Shown: piece by piece, positions 27,089 through 39,196 of the stretch | How positions within the stretch are numbered: the stretch's first letter is position 1 | How the letters are laid out: each line of letters opens with the position of its first letter | Origin: Kordiimonas marina | GTDB taxonomy: Bacteria; Pseudomonadota; Alphaproteobacteria; Sphingomonadales; Kordiimonadaceae | Length of the DNA: 64,000 nt | Assembly (NCBI RefSeq): GCF_023006325.1 | Contig: NZ_JAINDF010000001.1 | Coordinates: forward strand, 178,863 to 242,862 | Direction: 5' to 3' | Translations under genes and position numbers: made by a program | Notes under the pieces: model-generated | Database searches by the model: none | What the model saw: the letters and a program-made list of their open reading frames with translations, nothing else | Told to the model about the DNA's origin: nothing

Positions 27089-28482
27089 GACCAGCCCCCT
27101 TCAAGGATGCGCGCCTGCAATGCAGCCATGTCGTTGGCGAGCGTGAGGTAGCGTTCTTCCCGGTCCATCAGGTCCGCCATATGGGCGGGGAGCGTGGGGG
27201 TGACGCCTGTGGCCTTGATGACCGCATCGCCGAACTTGGCGGGGTGCGCGGTCGCCAGTGTCACACGTGGCGCGCCAGTGGCCGGGAGGCAATCTTCCGC
27301 CGCCTTGATGCCGACGGCGGTGTGCGGGTCTGCGACATAACCGGTGGCTTCGTGGACCGCCTTCATGGTCGCGGCGGTCTGGGCGTCATCGACCCGTTCG
27401 GCGGCGAAGGTGGCCTTGAGCGCATCATAGTGCGCGCCCTCGAGCGCGAAGCCGCCTTCAGCCGTCAGCGCGTCCATATAGCGGCGGACAGTGTCACCGT
27501 CGCGGCCCGCGAGGTCGAACAGGAAGCGTTCGAAGTTACTGCTGATCTGGATATCCATGCTGGGCGACAGGGTCGCGAACACGTCGCCGCGTTCATAGCG
27601 GCCGGTCTTCAGCGTGCGGGCGAGGATGTCGTTACTGTTGGTGGCGATCACCAGCTTGTCGATATTGAGGCCCATGCGCTTGGCGATGTAGCCCGCGAAG
27701 ATATCCCCGAAGTTGCCGGTGGGCACCGAGAAGCTGACCGCGCGTTCGGGCGCACCCAGCGCGGTGGCGGCGGCGAAATAATAGACGATCTGCGCCATCA
27801 CCCGCGCCCAGTTGATCGAGTTGACGGCCGTGAGGCCGACCCGGTCGCGGAAAGCATGGTCGTTGAAGCAGGCTTTGACGAGCGCCTGGCAGTCGTCGAA
27901 CGTACCGTCGATGGCGATATTGACGACGTTTTTCTCGATGACCGTGGTCATCTGGCGGCGCTGAACCTCGGAGACGCGGCCCTTCGGGTGCAGCATGAAG
28001 ATGCTGACGTTATCGCGGCCCCGGCAGCCCTCGATGGCGGCCGACCCGGTATCACCCGAGGTGGCGCCGAGGATGGTCAGCCTCTCGCCGCGCTTGGCGG
28101 TGAAATGGTCGAAGAAGCGGCCCAGGAGCTGGAGCGCGAAATCCTTGAAGGCGAGCGTGGGGCCGTGGAACAGCTCCAGCACCCAGTCATTGGGCGCGAG
28201 CTGGACGAGCGGCGCGGTCGCGGCGTGGCGGAAAGCCCCCGCATAGGTGGCGTCGAGCATCGCCTTCAGCTCGGCATCCGTGAGGCTGCCTTCGACGAAC
28301 GGGCGGATCACCCGGAAGGCGATCTCGGCATAGGGAAGGCCCCGGAGCGCGCGGATATCCTCCGCGCTCAGGCTCGGCAGTGCCTCCGGCACATAAAGTC
28401 CGCCATCGCGGGCGAGCCCCGCCATGGTGACACCTTCAAAGTCGAGAATATCGGCCTGGCCGCGCGTGGAGATATATTTCAC
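27085..28482 (-). CDS. thrC: Threonine synthase
   Basis: PLP enzyme converting O-phosphohomoserine to threonine. The 465-aa product shows the PLP lysine in GPTLAFKDFALQLLGRFF and the phosphate loop in TSGDTGSAAIEG. FSVPTGNFGDIFAGYIAKRMG is typical of the long fungal/proteobacterial thrC class. The start MKYISTRGQ is standard. It works with thrB (16.9 kb). It leads a thrC-M16 pair downstream of the cytochrome oxidase cluster, with 153 bases between it and SURF1. Confidence 0.96.
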   Translation of the reverse strand: MKYISTRGQADILDFEGVTMAGLARDGGLYVPEALPSLSAEDIRALRGLPYAEIAFRVIRPFVEGSLTDAELKAMLDATYAGAFRHAATAPLVQLAPNDWVLELFHGPTLAFKDFALQLLGRFFDHFTAKRGERLTILGATSGDTGSAAIEGCRGRDNVSIFMLHPKGRVSEVQRRQMTTVIEKNVVNIAIDGTFDDCQALVKACFNDHAFRDRVGLTAVNSINWARVMAQIVYYFAAATALGAPERAVSFSVPTGNFGDIFAGYIAKRMGLNIDKLVIATNSNDILARTLKTGRYERGDVFATLSPSMDIQISSNFERFLFDLAGRDGDTVRRYMDALTAEGGFALEGAHYDALKATFAAERVDDAQTAATMKAVHEATGYVADPHTAVGIKAAEDCLPATGAPRVTLATAHPAKFGDAVIKATGVTPTLPAHMADLMDREERYLTLANDMAALQARILEGGWS

Positions 28483-28635
28483 AGCTCTCGTACCCTACAT
28501 GACTAAACGCGAGCCGATAGTCATAGGGGCGGAAGGCCCGAGAATCAAGCGATTCAAGCCTTCCCGGCCGAGCGGGGCAGGCAATTTTTCTAAACAGGTG
28601 CGATAGCGCACACCCACCTGGGCGGCGCTAATGTC

Positions 28636-29355
28636 TCAGGCGCCCGGCTTGTCCTCACGCCCTTCCGAGAAGCCGAAGGACACATAGATGAGGATGAGGG
28701 CCGCGGCGAGGCCGAACCAGGTCAGCGCATACTGGAAATGGTTGTTCGGGATATCGACCCGCACCTGGCCGCCGACCGGCAGGTTGCCCGCGAGCACGCC
28801 TTTGTCGGCGATCACGCGGAAATGATAGAAATCCTTGGAGCCGAGGCCGTAATGCTTGGCCATCTGGTAGATGTCCGCCGTGAACCACTCACCCTTGTCC
28901 GGCACATTATCCGGCGTCATCCAGCCTGCTTTGGCACTCTGGCGCAGGATACCGGTCACGGTGATCATCTCGCCCTGATGCAAGGACGGCGGGGTTTTGA
29001 TGGCGGCGGGCACCCAGCCGAAATCGACGAACACGGCGCGGCCGAAGCGCATGGTCACCGGGATATAGAGGTGATAGCCCGCCTCGCCCATCGTGTTGGT
29101 GCCGAACACCTTGACGGGCGCCGTCTTCATCACCGTGCCTTCGAAGCCGACATGGCGGTATTCGAGCACGCTGGGATCATCGATATGAACGGTGAGTTCC
29201 ATCGGCGCTTCGCTCATCCCGGCCTTGATGCGGGTGATCAGCTCGGTCTTGGGGCCGACCTTGAGGGCCTGCCAGGTGCCGAGCGAGAAGAGAATAGCGA
29301 GACCGATAAGGGCTGTGACGGTAGCGGAGGTGCCAGGGGCAAAACGCTTGGACAT
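28636..29355 (-). CDS. SURF1 family cytochrome oxidase assembly protein
   Basis: Inner-membrane helper that delivers heme a to subunit I of cytochrome c oxidase. The 239-aa product has two transmembrane segments, near the N-terminus (15-32) and C-terminus (about 205-225), enclosing a periplasmic domain. Conserved YRHVGFEGT, GYHLYIPV, FVDFGWVP and HFQYALTWFGLA motifs are visible. Its ATG overlaps the stop of the DUF983 gene, so it is the last gene of the cox operon proper. Confidence 0.93.
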   Translation of the reverse strand: MSKRFAPGTSATVTALIGLAILFSLGTWQALKVGPKTELITRIKAGMSEAPMELTVHIDDPSVLEYRHVGFEGTVMKTAPVKVFGTNTMGEAGYHLYIPVTMRFGRAVFVDFGWVPAAIKTPPSLHQGEMITVTGILRQSAKAGWMTPDNVPDKGEWFTADIYQMAKHYGLGSKDFYHFRVIADKGVLAGNLPVGGQVRVDIPNNHFQYALTWFGLAAALILIYVSFGFSEGREDKPGA

Positions 29356-29798
29356 TAGGTGTCGTCGCCTTCCTTTTTCTCGTGGGCAATGTCCTCCTGA
29401 CGGCCTTCCCGGGCGTCATGGTGGAACTGAAGCGCGATCAGGAGCGCCTTGAAGACGCGGAGCATCCACAGGCTGCCGAACACCACCATGGCAAACAGCA
29501 CACCGGCAACCACCGCAGGCGGCAGCCCGACCGGGCCATAGAGGATAACGCCGATGATGGCGCACAGGGCCCCCATCACCAGGATCACGAAAACCTGGGC
29601 GCCGTCGCCCGGGTCAGCGGCAGAAAGGTCGAACCCGCAGACGTCGCAGCGGTCCTTGACCTCGAGGATGTTGGTGAACAACGCCCCCTCGCCGCAGTTC
29701 GGGCAGGTGCAGGTCAGCCCGGCCTTATAAGGCGAAACCGACCGGGAGGTGTGCTCCCGGCCGGTATCGGCATTTTTATGGTCCGGCGTTCCGGTCAT
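29355..29798 (-). CDS. DUF983 family zinc-ribbon membrane protein
   Basis: The 147-aa product has an N-terminal CxxC pair (Cys32, Cys35), a second pair (Cys51, Cys54: RCDVCGFDL) and two transmembrane segments near 68-90 and 95-115. DUF983 genes lie between coxC and SURF1 in many Alphaproteobacteria, so a role in oxidase assembly is inferred from context only. The ATG at 29798 overlaps the coxC TGA (ATGA). An upstream in-frame Met would lie inside coxC and is rejected. Confidence 0.88.
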   Translation of the reverse strand: MTGTPDHKNADTGREHTSRSVSPYKAGLTCTCPNCGEGALFTNILEVKDRCDVCGFDLSAADPGDGAQVFVILVMGALCAIIGVILYGPVGLPPAVVAGVLFAMVVFGSLWMLRVFKALLIALQFHHDAREGRQEDIAHEKKEGDDT

Positions 29799-30658
29799 CA
29801 GGCGTTGCCGCCCCAGATGTAGACGCACATGAACAGGAACAGCCATACGACGTCAACGAAGTGCCAGTACCAGGCGGCAGCTTCGAGACCGAAATGGTGG
29901 TCCGGCTTGAACTGGCCTTTGTAGGCGCGGATCAGGCACACGGCCAGGAAGATCGTACCCACGAGAACGTGGAAACCGTGGAAGCCGGTGGCCATGAAGA
30001 AGGTCGAACCGTAGATGTTGCCGGCGAAGCTGAAAGCGGCTTCGCTATATTCGTGCGCCTGCACCATCGAGAAGCTGGCGCCCAGGAGGACGGTCAGCCA
30101 CAGGCCCTTCTTGAGGCCTTCGCGGTCGCCGTGCTGGATGGCATGGTGCGCCCAGGTCACAGTCGTGCCCGACAGGAGCAGGATCAGCGTGTTGATGAAC
30201 GGCAGGTGCCACGGGTCAAAGGTTTCAATACCCTTCGGCGGCCACGGTGCGTTGGTGCCCAGGCTGTCCCAGAAGGCGCTGACATCCGGCACCGGCAGGT
30301 GCGGGTAGAGCGAAGAGTTGAAGAAAGCCCAGAACCAGGCGACGAAGAACATCACTTCCGACGCGATGAACAGGATCATGCCATAGCGCAGGCCAAGGCG
30401 TACGACCGGTTTGTGGTCGCCCTGCTCGGCTTCCTTGATGACGTCCCGCCACCAGGAAAAGACCGTGTACAGAAGACCGAGGAAACCGATCCCCAGCATC
30501 CAGTGGCCGAAATAGTGACCTTCGATCCCAAAGAGGGTGGCATTCGGCTTCATGCTGAAGACCGCACCGATCAGAGCCACCAGGATGCACAGCGAACCAA
30601 ACGCCGGCCAGGGGCTTGGGTTGACCAGGTGGTAATCGTGTTTAACGTCGCCCGCCAT
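29798..30658 (-). CDS. coxC: Cytochrome c oxidase subunit III
   Basis: Membrane subunit of the aa3-type terminal oxidase. The 286-aa product has seven hydrophobic segments. Typical motifs are [36 protein letters not shown] (in parts), and [12 protein letters not shown] and [11 protein letters not shown] near the C-terminus. AGGAGAG precedes the ATG. It is separated from ctaG by 50 bases and overlaps the DUF983 gene. Confidence 0.97.
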   Translation of the reverse strand: MAGDVKHDYHLVNPSPWPAFGSLCILVALIGAVFSMKPNATLFGIEGHYFGHWMLGIGFLGLLYTVFSWWRDVIKEAEQGDHKPVVRLGLRYGMILFIASEVMFFVAWFWAFFNSSLYPHLPVPDVSAFWDSLGTNAPWPPKGIETFDPWHLPFINTLILLLSGTTVTWAHHAIQHGDREGLKKGLWLTVLLGASFSMVQAHEYSEAAFSFAGNIYGSTFFMATGFHGFHVLVGTIFLAVCLIRAYKGQFKPDHHFGLEAAAWYWHFVDVVWLFLFMCVYIWGGNA

Positions 30659-30708
30659 TAATTCTCTCCTAACAAAGCGCCGATATTCGGCTGACTTTTC
30701 CCTACCTA

Positions 30709-31320
30709 TTATTTCTTAACTTCTACTTTTTGTATATTTTGGGCCACCGGCTTGGCATCAGCCTGATCCTTGTCACCGTCCTTCACGACAAAGAAGGTGT
30801 ATGACAGGGTGACCTCGTTTACGTCGTCCACATCGTGATCCTTCACAATCTCAGGATCGATATAATAGACGACGGGCATATCCGCACGTTCATGCGGCTT
30901 AAGCGTCTGCAAGGTGAAGCAGAAACAGTCGATCTTCGCGAAATAGGTCGCCGCCTTGTCGGGCGTGATATTGTAGGACGCCCGGCCCGTAATGGTTTTA
31001 TCCGTCGGGTTGTAGGCCGAGAAGTAAGCGACCTTCTGCTCACCCACCTTGATCTGTTGCTTGTTCTGCTCCGGCTTGAACTGCCAGGGCATATTATAGT
31101 TGACGTTGGCCGCGAAGCGAACCGTCATGTCACGGTTGACCACCTCGTTCGTCGCATCTTCGGCGCTGACCCGTTTCGGCGTACCGCCGTACCCGGTTAC
31201 GGCACAGAAGTGCCGGTAAAGCCAGGGGCCGCCGATAAAGGTCAGAAGCCCCATCCCGATCACGACGGTGAGGGTGATCAGAACGACGCGGCCATTGCTG
31301 TTTTTCCGTCCGTCGGTCAT
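30709..31320 (-). CDS. ctaG: Cytochrome c oxidase assembly protein CtaG (Cox11)
   Basis: Inserts copper into the CuB site of subunit I. The 203-aa product has one N-terminal membrane anchor (11-34), the Cys in [13 protein letters not shown] (Cys39) and the copper-binding CFC motif (Cys132, Cys134) in [16 protein letters not shown]. The periplasmic immunoglobulin-like domain ends YIDPEIVKD. The start at 31320 overlaps the stop of the 45-aa gene upstream (ATGA). Confidence 0.95.
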   Translation of the reverse strand: MTDGRKNSNGRVVLITLTVVIGMGLLTFIGGPWLYRHFCAVTGYGGTPKRVSAEDATNEVVNRDMTVRFAANVNYNMPWQFKPEQNKQQIKVGEQKVAYFSAYNPTDKTITGRASYNITPDKAATYFAKIDCFCFTLQTLKPHERADMPVVYYIDPEIVKDHDVDDVNEVTLSYTFFVVKDGDKDQADAKPVAQNIQKVEVKK

Positions 31321-31454
31321 GGAGCCAATCCCTTCATGCGGTAAAAGCTCATAACCGCCAGAAAGAGGACAAAGCCCCACAGAACCATGCCAAGCACCCG
31401 GTTGCGCTTCTTAATGCGCGCCATGCGCTCGTCATTGTCGCGGTTATCACTCAT
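31317..31454 (-). CDS. Small membrane protein of the cox operon, 45 aa
   Basis: The frame opens with ATG at 31454, overlapping the ctaB stop, and ends with TGA overlapping the ctaG ATG. Its product has a charged N-terminus ([17 protein letters not shown]), one hydrophobic segment (20-37) and a short basic tail. The double ATGA overlap with both neighbours strongly supports translation. Small proteins at this position (CoxF-like or small oxidase-assembly proteins) are known in other Proteobacteria; equivalence is inferred from place and topology. Confidence 0.8.
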   Translation of the reverse strand: MSDNRDNDERMARIKKRNRVLGMVLWGFVLFLAVMSFYRMKGLAP

Positions 31455-32386
31455 ACCATCAGGCCTTCAATCAAACGTTCAGCGGCCAGGGTCGCGAACA
31501 CAATAAACAGATACAGGATCGAAAAGGCGAACAGCTTGCGTTCGGCTTTCTCCCGCTCGCGCCACACCTGGAAAGCCAGATACAGGAACCAGGCCCCGAG
31601 CGCGCCGGAGACAATCCCGTACACCGGGCCCGCAAACCCCATGAAATAAGGCGCGACACCACACGGCACCAGAAGCAGGCTATAAAGCAGGATCTGACGG
31701 CGGGTTTCCTTGACGCCAGCCACAACGGGCAGCATCGGCACGCCGACCTTTTCGTAATCCTTGGAGATAAACAGGGACAGCGACCAGAAGTGCGGCGGCG
31801 TCCACAGGAAGATGATGCCGAAAAGCACCATCGACTGCAGGGTCACACTGTCGGTCACGGCAGCCCATCCGATCATCGGCGGGAACGCGCCGGCAGCCCC
31901 GCCGATCACGATATTCTGCGGTGTGCGCCGCTTCAGCCAGATGGTGTAGATGAGCACATAAAAAACGATGGTCAGCGCCAGAAGCGCCGCCGAGGTCACA
32001 TTGATCATGAGACCGAGGAGCACCACGGAAGCAACGGAAAGCGTGACCCCGAAACCGAGGGCCTCACCGCGGGTCAGCTTGCCCGCCGGGATCGGCCGCT
32101 TGGCGGTGCGGTTCATCACCGCATCGATGTCGGCATCGTACCACATATTCAGGGCGCCGGACGCACCGGCACCGACCGCAATCATCAGGAGGGCTGCAAA
32201 CGCCATCACGGGGTTCATGGTCCCGGGCGCCGCAACAAGGCCGACGAAAGCAGTGAAAATCACAAGCGACATGACCCTCGGCTTCAAAAGCGCGAAGAAA
32301 TCACCCGCTTCAGCTTCGCGCATCGGGTCGTAACCCGATGCGGAAGACTGTTTGCTGTTTTCAAAGGATGTAAGGCTATCAGCCAA
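31451..32386 (-). CDS. ctaB: Heme O synthase (protoheme IX farnesyltransferase)
   Basis: Adds a farnesyl group to heme B, the first step to heme A for the oxidase. The 311-aa UbiA-fold product has the Asp-rich motif [24 protein letters not shown], and the second loop [16 protein letters not shown], with about nine transmembrane helices. The start is TTG (32386) with GAGGA eight bases upstream. It sits between coxA and the 45-aa gene. Confidence 0.95.
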   Translation of the reverse strand: MADSLTSFENSKQSSASGYDPMREAEAGDFFALLKPRVMSLVIFTAFVGLVAAPGTMNPVMAFAALLMIAVGAGASGALNMWYDADIDAVMNRTAKRPIPAGKLTRGEALGFGVTLSVASVVLLGLMINVTSAALLALTIVFYVLIYTIWLKRRTPQNIVIGGAAGAFPPMIGWAAVTDSVTLQSMVLFGIIFLWTPPHFWSLSLFISKDYEKVGVPMLPVVAGVKETRRQILLYSLLLVPCGVAPYFMGFAGPVYGIVSGALGAWFLYLAFQVWREREKAERKLFAFSILYLFIVFATLAAERLIEGLMV

Positions 32387-32413
32387 AACCGTATCCTCTA
32401 CGTCTCAAGCAAG

Positions 32414-34932
<2,519 letters not shown>

Positions 34933-35249
34933 AGTTCTGCTTTCCTTTTTTCCTACCCCTACCCGGGCAGTCGAACCTCAATTGCCCCCGCAACCGATGT
35001 CCGACATTTCGATCTTTGGCCAGTTGTCCGCCAGCCCCGATCGATAATAATGCGCGCCAGTTATACCAGAGGATAGCTCAGGCTCAAGTATGTGAGCACG
35101 CATCTTGCCATTTTTCTGCCACAAAATTCTATTTTTCGGCATCATATCTTGTCAACGGCAACACAGAGTACCATGGTTAGGCTAACTACTGCGCATCCCC
35201 TGCGGCCTTTTGACGCACAGGGGCAGAATGTCACCCTTAGGAGTATGCC
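34933..35249. other. Divergent control region between coxB and tldD
   Basis: This 317-base non-coding region holds the putative cox promoter (35126-35155, minus strand) and the tldD ribosome binding site (TTAGGAG before the ATG at 35250). The 187-base stretch from the predicted cox start site to the coxB ATG forms a long leader with no evident ORF. No clear tldD promoter was found. Confidence 0.6.
35126..35155 (-). promoter_or_regulatory. Putative sigma-70 promoter of the cox operon
   Basis: The minus strand has a perfect TTGACA (35150-35155), an 18-base spacer and TAGAAT (35126-35131), a five-of-six match to TATAAT. It is the best promoter match in the coxB-tldD intergenic region. A transcript from here would carry a leader of about 187 bases before coxB. 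Confidence 0.6.
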
Positions 35250-36683
35250 ATGACGGATGCGGCATCGTCGCTGAATTTCTTTTTCACAGACTCGGACCTG
35301 GACGAAAAGCGTACGGAAACCCTTGTCTCAGAGGCTCTTGAGGGCATGGAGGATGGGGAGCTTTACCTCGAAAGCACCCAATCCGAATCCTTCAGCTTCG
35401 ACGATGGCCGCCTGAAGGCCGCCAGCTTTGACTCCAGTCAAGGATTCGGGCTCAGGGCCGTGCTGGGGGACTCCACCGGCTATGCCCATTCGAACGAACT
35501 CTCCGAAGATGCCATCAAACGGGCGGCAAATACCGTCCGCGCGGTCAAAACCGGCAGCTCCGGCAGCATGAGTCTCGCGCCCGCGCGCACCAACAAGCAG
35601 CTCTATACCGACGAAAACCCGCTCCTCGGCATCGACTTCGACCGCAAGGTTTCGCTCCTTGGTGAGATTGACGCTTTCGCCCGCGCGGCCGACCCGCGGG
35701 TAAGACAGGTCAGCGCCAGCCTGCTCGGCAGCTGGCAGGCGGTGGAGATCATCCGCGCCGACGGCCACCGGGTGCGGGATATCCGCCCGCTCGTCCGGCT
35801 CAATGTCTCCGTTGTCCTCGGCGAAGGCGACCGGCAGGAAAGCGGCTTCGACGGCGCGGGCGGCCGGCGCGACTATGACTTCCTGTTCGGCGAAGACCAG
35901 TGGCAGGCGCAGGTCAATGAAGCGATCCGGCAGGCCAGCGTGAACCTGGAAAGCGTGGACGCGCCTGCGGGCGAGATGACCGTCGTCCTCGGCCCGGGCT
36001 GGCCCGGCGTGCTGCTGCATGAAGCGGTCGGCCACGGCCTGGAAGGCGACTTCAACCGCAAGAAAACCTCGGCCTTCGCAGGCCTTCTGGGCGAGCGCGT
36101 GGCTGCGCCCGGCGTGACGGTGGTCGATGACGGCACCATGGATGCCCGGCGCGGGTCGCTGACCATCGATGACGAAGGCACGCCGACCGAACGCACCGTG
36201 CTGATCGAAGACGGTATCCTCAAGGGCTATATGCAGGACCGGCTGAACGCGCGCCTGATGGGCATGAAACCCACCGGCAACGGCCGTAGGCAAAGCTTCG
36301 CCCATTCGCCGATGCCGCGCATGACCAACACCTTCATGCTCGCGGGGGACAAGGACCCGGCCGAAATCCTCGCCAGTGTCGAGGACGGGCTCTATGCCGT
36401 CAATTTCGGCGGCGGGCAGGTGGATATCACCTCCGGCAAGTTCGTCTTCAGCTGCACCGAGGCCTACCGGGTCAAGGGCGGCAAGATCCTGCACCCGGTG
36501 AAGGGCGCGACGCTGATCGGCAACGGCCCCGATGTCCTGAAGCGCGTGTCGATGATCGGCAACGACCTTCAGATCGACCACGGCGTCGGCTCGTGCGGCA
36601 AAGGCGGCCAGACCGTCCCCGCCGGTGTCGGCCAACCGACCCTCAGGATCGACGGCCTCACCGTCGGCGGCACCGCGGGTTAG
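35250..36683 (+). CDS. tldD: Metalloprotease TldD
   Basis: TldD forms a heterodimeric protease with TldE/PmbA, acting on unfolded peptides and peptide-antibiotic precursors. The 477-aa product carries the zinc motif HExxxH at 257-262 (LLHEAVGHGLEGDF), the downstream DDEGTPTERT region and the closing RIDGLTVGGT. No tldE is in the window. GGAG precedes the ATG. It lies divergent from coxB; its stop overlaps the convergent membrane-protein gene by 4 bases. Confidence 0.96.
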   Translation: MTDAASSLNFFFTDSDLDEKRTETLVSEALEGMEDGELYLESTQSESFSFDDGRLKAASFDSSQGFGLRAVLGDSTGYAHSNELSEDAIKRAANTVRAVKTGSSGSMSLAPARTNKQLYTDENPLLGIDFDRKVSLLGEIDAFARAADPRVRQVSASLLGSWQAVEIIRADGHRVRDIRPLVRLNVSVVLGEGDRQESGFDGAGGRRDYDFLFGEDQWQAQVNEAIRQASVNLESVDAPAGEMTVVLGPGWPGVLLHEAVGHGLEGDFNRKKTSAFAGLLGERVAAPGVTVVDDGTMDARRGSLTIDDEGTPTERTVLIEDGILKGYMQDRLNARLMGMKPTGNGRRQSFAHSPMPRMTNTFMLAGDKDPAEILASVEDGLYAVNFGGGQVDITSGKFVFSCTEAYRVKGGKILHPVKGATLIGNGPDVLKRVSMIGNDLQIDHGVGSCGKGGQTVPAGVGQPTLRIDGLTVGGTAG

Positions 36684-37630
36684 GCTTCCACGCGGCGGCC
36701 ACTGAGACGGGCGCTGAGCCAGAAGGCCAGCGCCCGGATGAGGAGCGGGACGAAGGTAACAAGCGCCATGATCCATATCCACTTCATGCCCGGACCATGA
36801 CCTGTGATCAGATAGCTACTGATCAGATATTGCAAAGGACCGATCATTAACATCAGCATCAGGATGAGCATACAGCCGATGACCTGCCCGAACGGCGGAG
36901 CCTTGAAGTACTTCCCATAGACATATCCACTTCCACAGCCCATCAACAGGCCAGCTGCAATGCTAATAGTTATTCCAAACACGGGAATGGCCCAATGAGA
37001 CGCTGATCCGGCCATGAGAAACCGCCAAGGCACACCAGAAGTAAGGGCGGCCACTGTGATGACATCACTAAGCCGTTCAGCAAGAACAGACGCAGCAGCA
37101 AGCCCCGCCAGCACAGAAAACCAGTTTTGTACGAAAGTCTGGAACCCGCTCTGTTTCTTCACTATGCCTTCAGCACTCTCATCGGCAGCATCAGGTTCAC
37201 GGAAAGGCCAGTAGATCATGAGAGCCAAGGCATAGCCACCCGCCATGTAAGCGACATAGATAAATGCCGCGCTGAAAGGCTGAGTGACATAATAAGCGTT
37301 GGCATGATGCATCCCGGCTGCTGCCGCCTCAGCGCGATAGACAGAGGCTTGGATTCGGTTCAGCCAAATCCCAGCCAGCTTCATGCCAAGGTCAAATAGC
37401 AAGAAAGCCGCCACCATCCAGAAACGGAAGCCGCGCCATAGAAAAAGCACTAACAACAGGACTGTCAGTGCCCCCAATGACATCAACCCTAAACTCACCC
37501 ATTCCGAAGTAAAATCCGGTAAAGCAAAAGCTTGCCAGCCAACGGACAAAAGCCTCTGTACGAACTGCACCAGCAACCATGCGCCTGCCCAGACACCGAA
37601 TACGGTGATAAGGTCTTTCCGATGTTCCAT
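36680..37630 (-). CDS. Polytopic membrane protein of unknown function, 316 aa
   Basis: About eight hydrophobic segments spread over the whole length, with a short charged loop in the middle (PFREPDAADESAEGIVKKQSG in part). No transporter or enzyme motif is recognised. The frame is open far upstream, but the ATG at 37630 has a strong GGGGGG ribosome binding site and similarity-free sequence precedes it. Codon use is somewhat less GC-biased than tldD. It is convergent with tldD, with a 4-base overlap. Confidence 0.7.
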   Translation of the reverse strand: MEHRKDLITVFGVWAGAWLLVQFVQRLLSVGWQAFALPDFTSEWVSLGLMSLGALTVLLLVLFLWRGFRFWMVAAFLLFDLGMKLAGIWLNRIQASVYRAEAAAAGMHHANAYYVTQPFSAAFIYVAYMAGGYALALMIYWPFREPDAADESAEGIVKKQSGFQTFVQNWFSVLAGLAAASVLAERLSDVITVAALTSGVPWRFLMAGSASHWAIPVFGITISIAAGLLMGCGSGYVYGKYFKAPPFGQVIGCMLILMLMLMIGPLQYLISSYLITGHGPGMKWIWIMALVTFVPLLIRALAFWLSARLSGRRVEA

Positions 37631-37822
37631 AATCCCCCCTAAATCGATGCGCGCCTGCCCGGTTGCCCGCCCGGACCCGCATGACGCGCCTTGACGGCCA
37701 AATAGACAACCAAAGGTCGCGCTTGTCCAGTGTGCTGCGCGATCCCGCTTTCCGCTTGCTTGCCGCCGTGGTACGCTTGCCGTGGGATCGAGTGACAGAT
37801 GAGGTAGAGCCGAGCGACGATC

Positions 37823-38350
37823 TTGACTGGATTCACCACCTTTTCCGATGGCCAGACCGTCAGGGGCCTGAACTTGAGAAGCCAGGCTGAGGAAGTCTCG
37901 CTTCAGGCCGCAAGACAGCTTGAGCCCTTCACCCTGCCCGTCAGGCTCCATGACATGTGGACCGCCCTCCCCGGCACGCCGCCGAACGCGACATCGGTCA
38001 CGCCGTCCTGGCTGGGGCGCGAGCTGTTACCGCTTATGTATATCGTCGAGGTTCTGGACGGTGGCGCCGACTTCCGCTGGCGCCTGTTCGGCACCGAACA
38101 TACGCTCCGCTACGGCGCGGAAGCCACCGGAATGCGGCTGAGCGACGCCGCGAAGCGTGACACCAGCGCCCGCGACAGCCTCACCTTCGCCCGCCGGGTT
38201 TACGCAACCGGCGTGCCTTGCTTCTATGTCACGGACTTTTTCGGCGAGTTGGGGCTGATCAAACGCTCCTACACCGTCATCCTGCCGCTTCGGGGGCCGG
38301 ACGGGACCGTCAGCCGGCTGTTCGGCTGCGCCTCCTGGGAAAAGCCTTAA
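37823..38350 (+). CDS. PAS_5-type sensory-domain protein
   Basis: The 175-aa product is similar in layout to the proteins at 25.0 and 38.4 kb. It has an N-terminal region ending ELLPLMYIVEVLDGGADFRWRLFGTEHTLRYGAEATGMRLSD (in pieces), the PAS core with ligand-type pocket, and a closing strand YTVILPLRGPDGTVSRLFGC. No output domain. The listed start is TTG without a good ribosome binding site; the true start may be a later codon, because the nearest Met (MWTALPG) is at residue 45. Divergent from the membrane-protein gene. Confidence 0.65.
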   Translation: MTGFTTFSDGQTVRGLNLRSQAEEVSLQAARQLEPFTLPVRLHDMWTALPGTPPNATSVTPSWLGRELLPLMYIVEVLDGGADFRWRLFGTEHTLRYGAEATGMRLSDAAKRDTSARDSLTFARRVYATGVPCFYVTDFFGELGLIKRSYTVILPLRGPDGTVSRLFGCASWEKP

Positions 38351-38386
38351 GCCGGGGAACAAGCCCGGCTGGGGCGCCTATTCCTG

Positions 38387-38962
38387 TCAGGCCTCGACGC
38401 TCTGGTCCGGCAGCCCCGCCCCGATATCCAGATAGCGGAACTTCTGGGACAGATGCACTGTATCATGCCGCTGGGCAATGGTCGACGGGCGGACATGGTG
38501 CAGATCGCGCAGGTGGACCATCACCTGCATCACGATGAGAGGCTGGCCCAGGTCATCCGGCAGGACAGGCACGCTCGCCCCGACAAAATCAACCGTATCG
38601 ATAGCGGGGGTGGTCCAGACTGCGGCAGCCGGCTGTTCCGCCACGTTCAGAAGCCTCCTGGCCCGCATATCCCGGTCGGCGGGCGCCGTCAGTTCATAGT
38701 AATTCTTTCCCGTGAAGTCCACGCCGTAGAAATCCTGAAGCAGGCTGCCTGCATAGCGAAAGACGATGCGGTCGAGCCCATACATGTCGAGAAGCATGCA
38801 GCCACTCATCAGGTGGGGAATTTCGCCTGGCTTGATCTGGCTGCGTTTCGGCACAAGCGCCTCGCCGCGCCAGCGGTGCCAGGCATCGAAAAAGTCCCGA
38901 ATCTGCTGATGATCCGCGAAATCCGGAAACTCGGTGACGGGTTCATATCCCTTCGTGGGCAT
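38387..38962 (-). CDS. PAS_5-type sensory-domain protein
   Basis: The 191-aa product begins MPTKGYEPVTEFPDFADHQQIRDFFDAWHRWRG, then IPHLMSGCMLLDMYGLDRIVFRYAGSLLQDFYGVDFTGKNYYEL, a pattern seen in alphaproteobacterial PAS_5 proteins. It ends with a strand VLPDDLGQPLIVMQVMVHLRDL. No effector domain. GAGGA precedes the ATG at 38962; the longer open frame lacks support. It is convergent with the 37.8 kb homologue, 36 bases apart, so the pair may be a diverged duplication. Confidence 0.75.
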   Translation of the reverse strand: MPTKGYEPVTEFPDFADHQQIRDFFDAWHRWRGEALVPKRSQIKPGEIPHLMSGCMLLDMYGLDRIVFRYAGSLLQDFYGVDFTGKNYYELTAPADRDMRARRLLNVAEQPAAAVWTTPAIDTVDFVGASVPVLPDDLGQPLIVMQVMVHLRDLHHVRPSTIAQRHDTVHLSQKFRYLDIGAGLPDQSVEA

Positions 38963-39196
38963 CTCGTCCTCTTCCCCCCGTGCCCGCACCACAAGGTCTA
39001 GCGTATGGCACAAAGACAAGATTGGCCTATTTCTGCCTTTTTAACAAGCATCCACGGTCTTTCCCGGGTCTTATAGGACAAATCGCATGTGTCCCATTTT
39101 GGCAAAGGAGGATGTGCCATATTGGTGCTTGATCCTACGGTCAAGATAGACGAGGCTTAAGGTCTTCTAAGACTAAGAGGGGTCACGAACCAAACC

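Noticed and set aside
39105-39196. Small gene after GGAGG at 39106
   Set aside because: The ATG at 39111 stops after seven codons and the TTG alternative gives 12 codons; unlikely to be functional.
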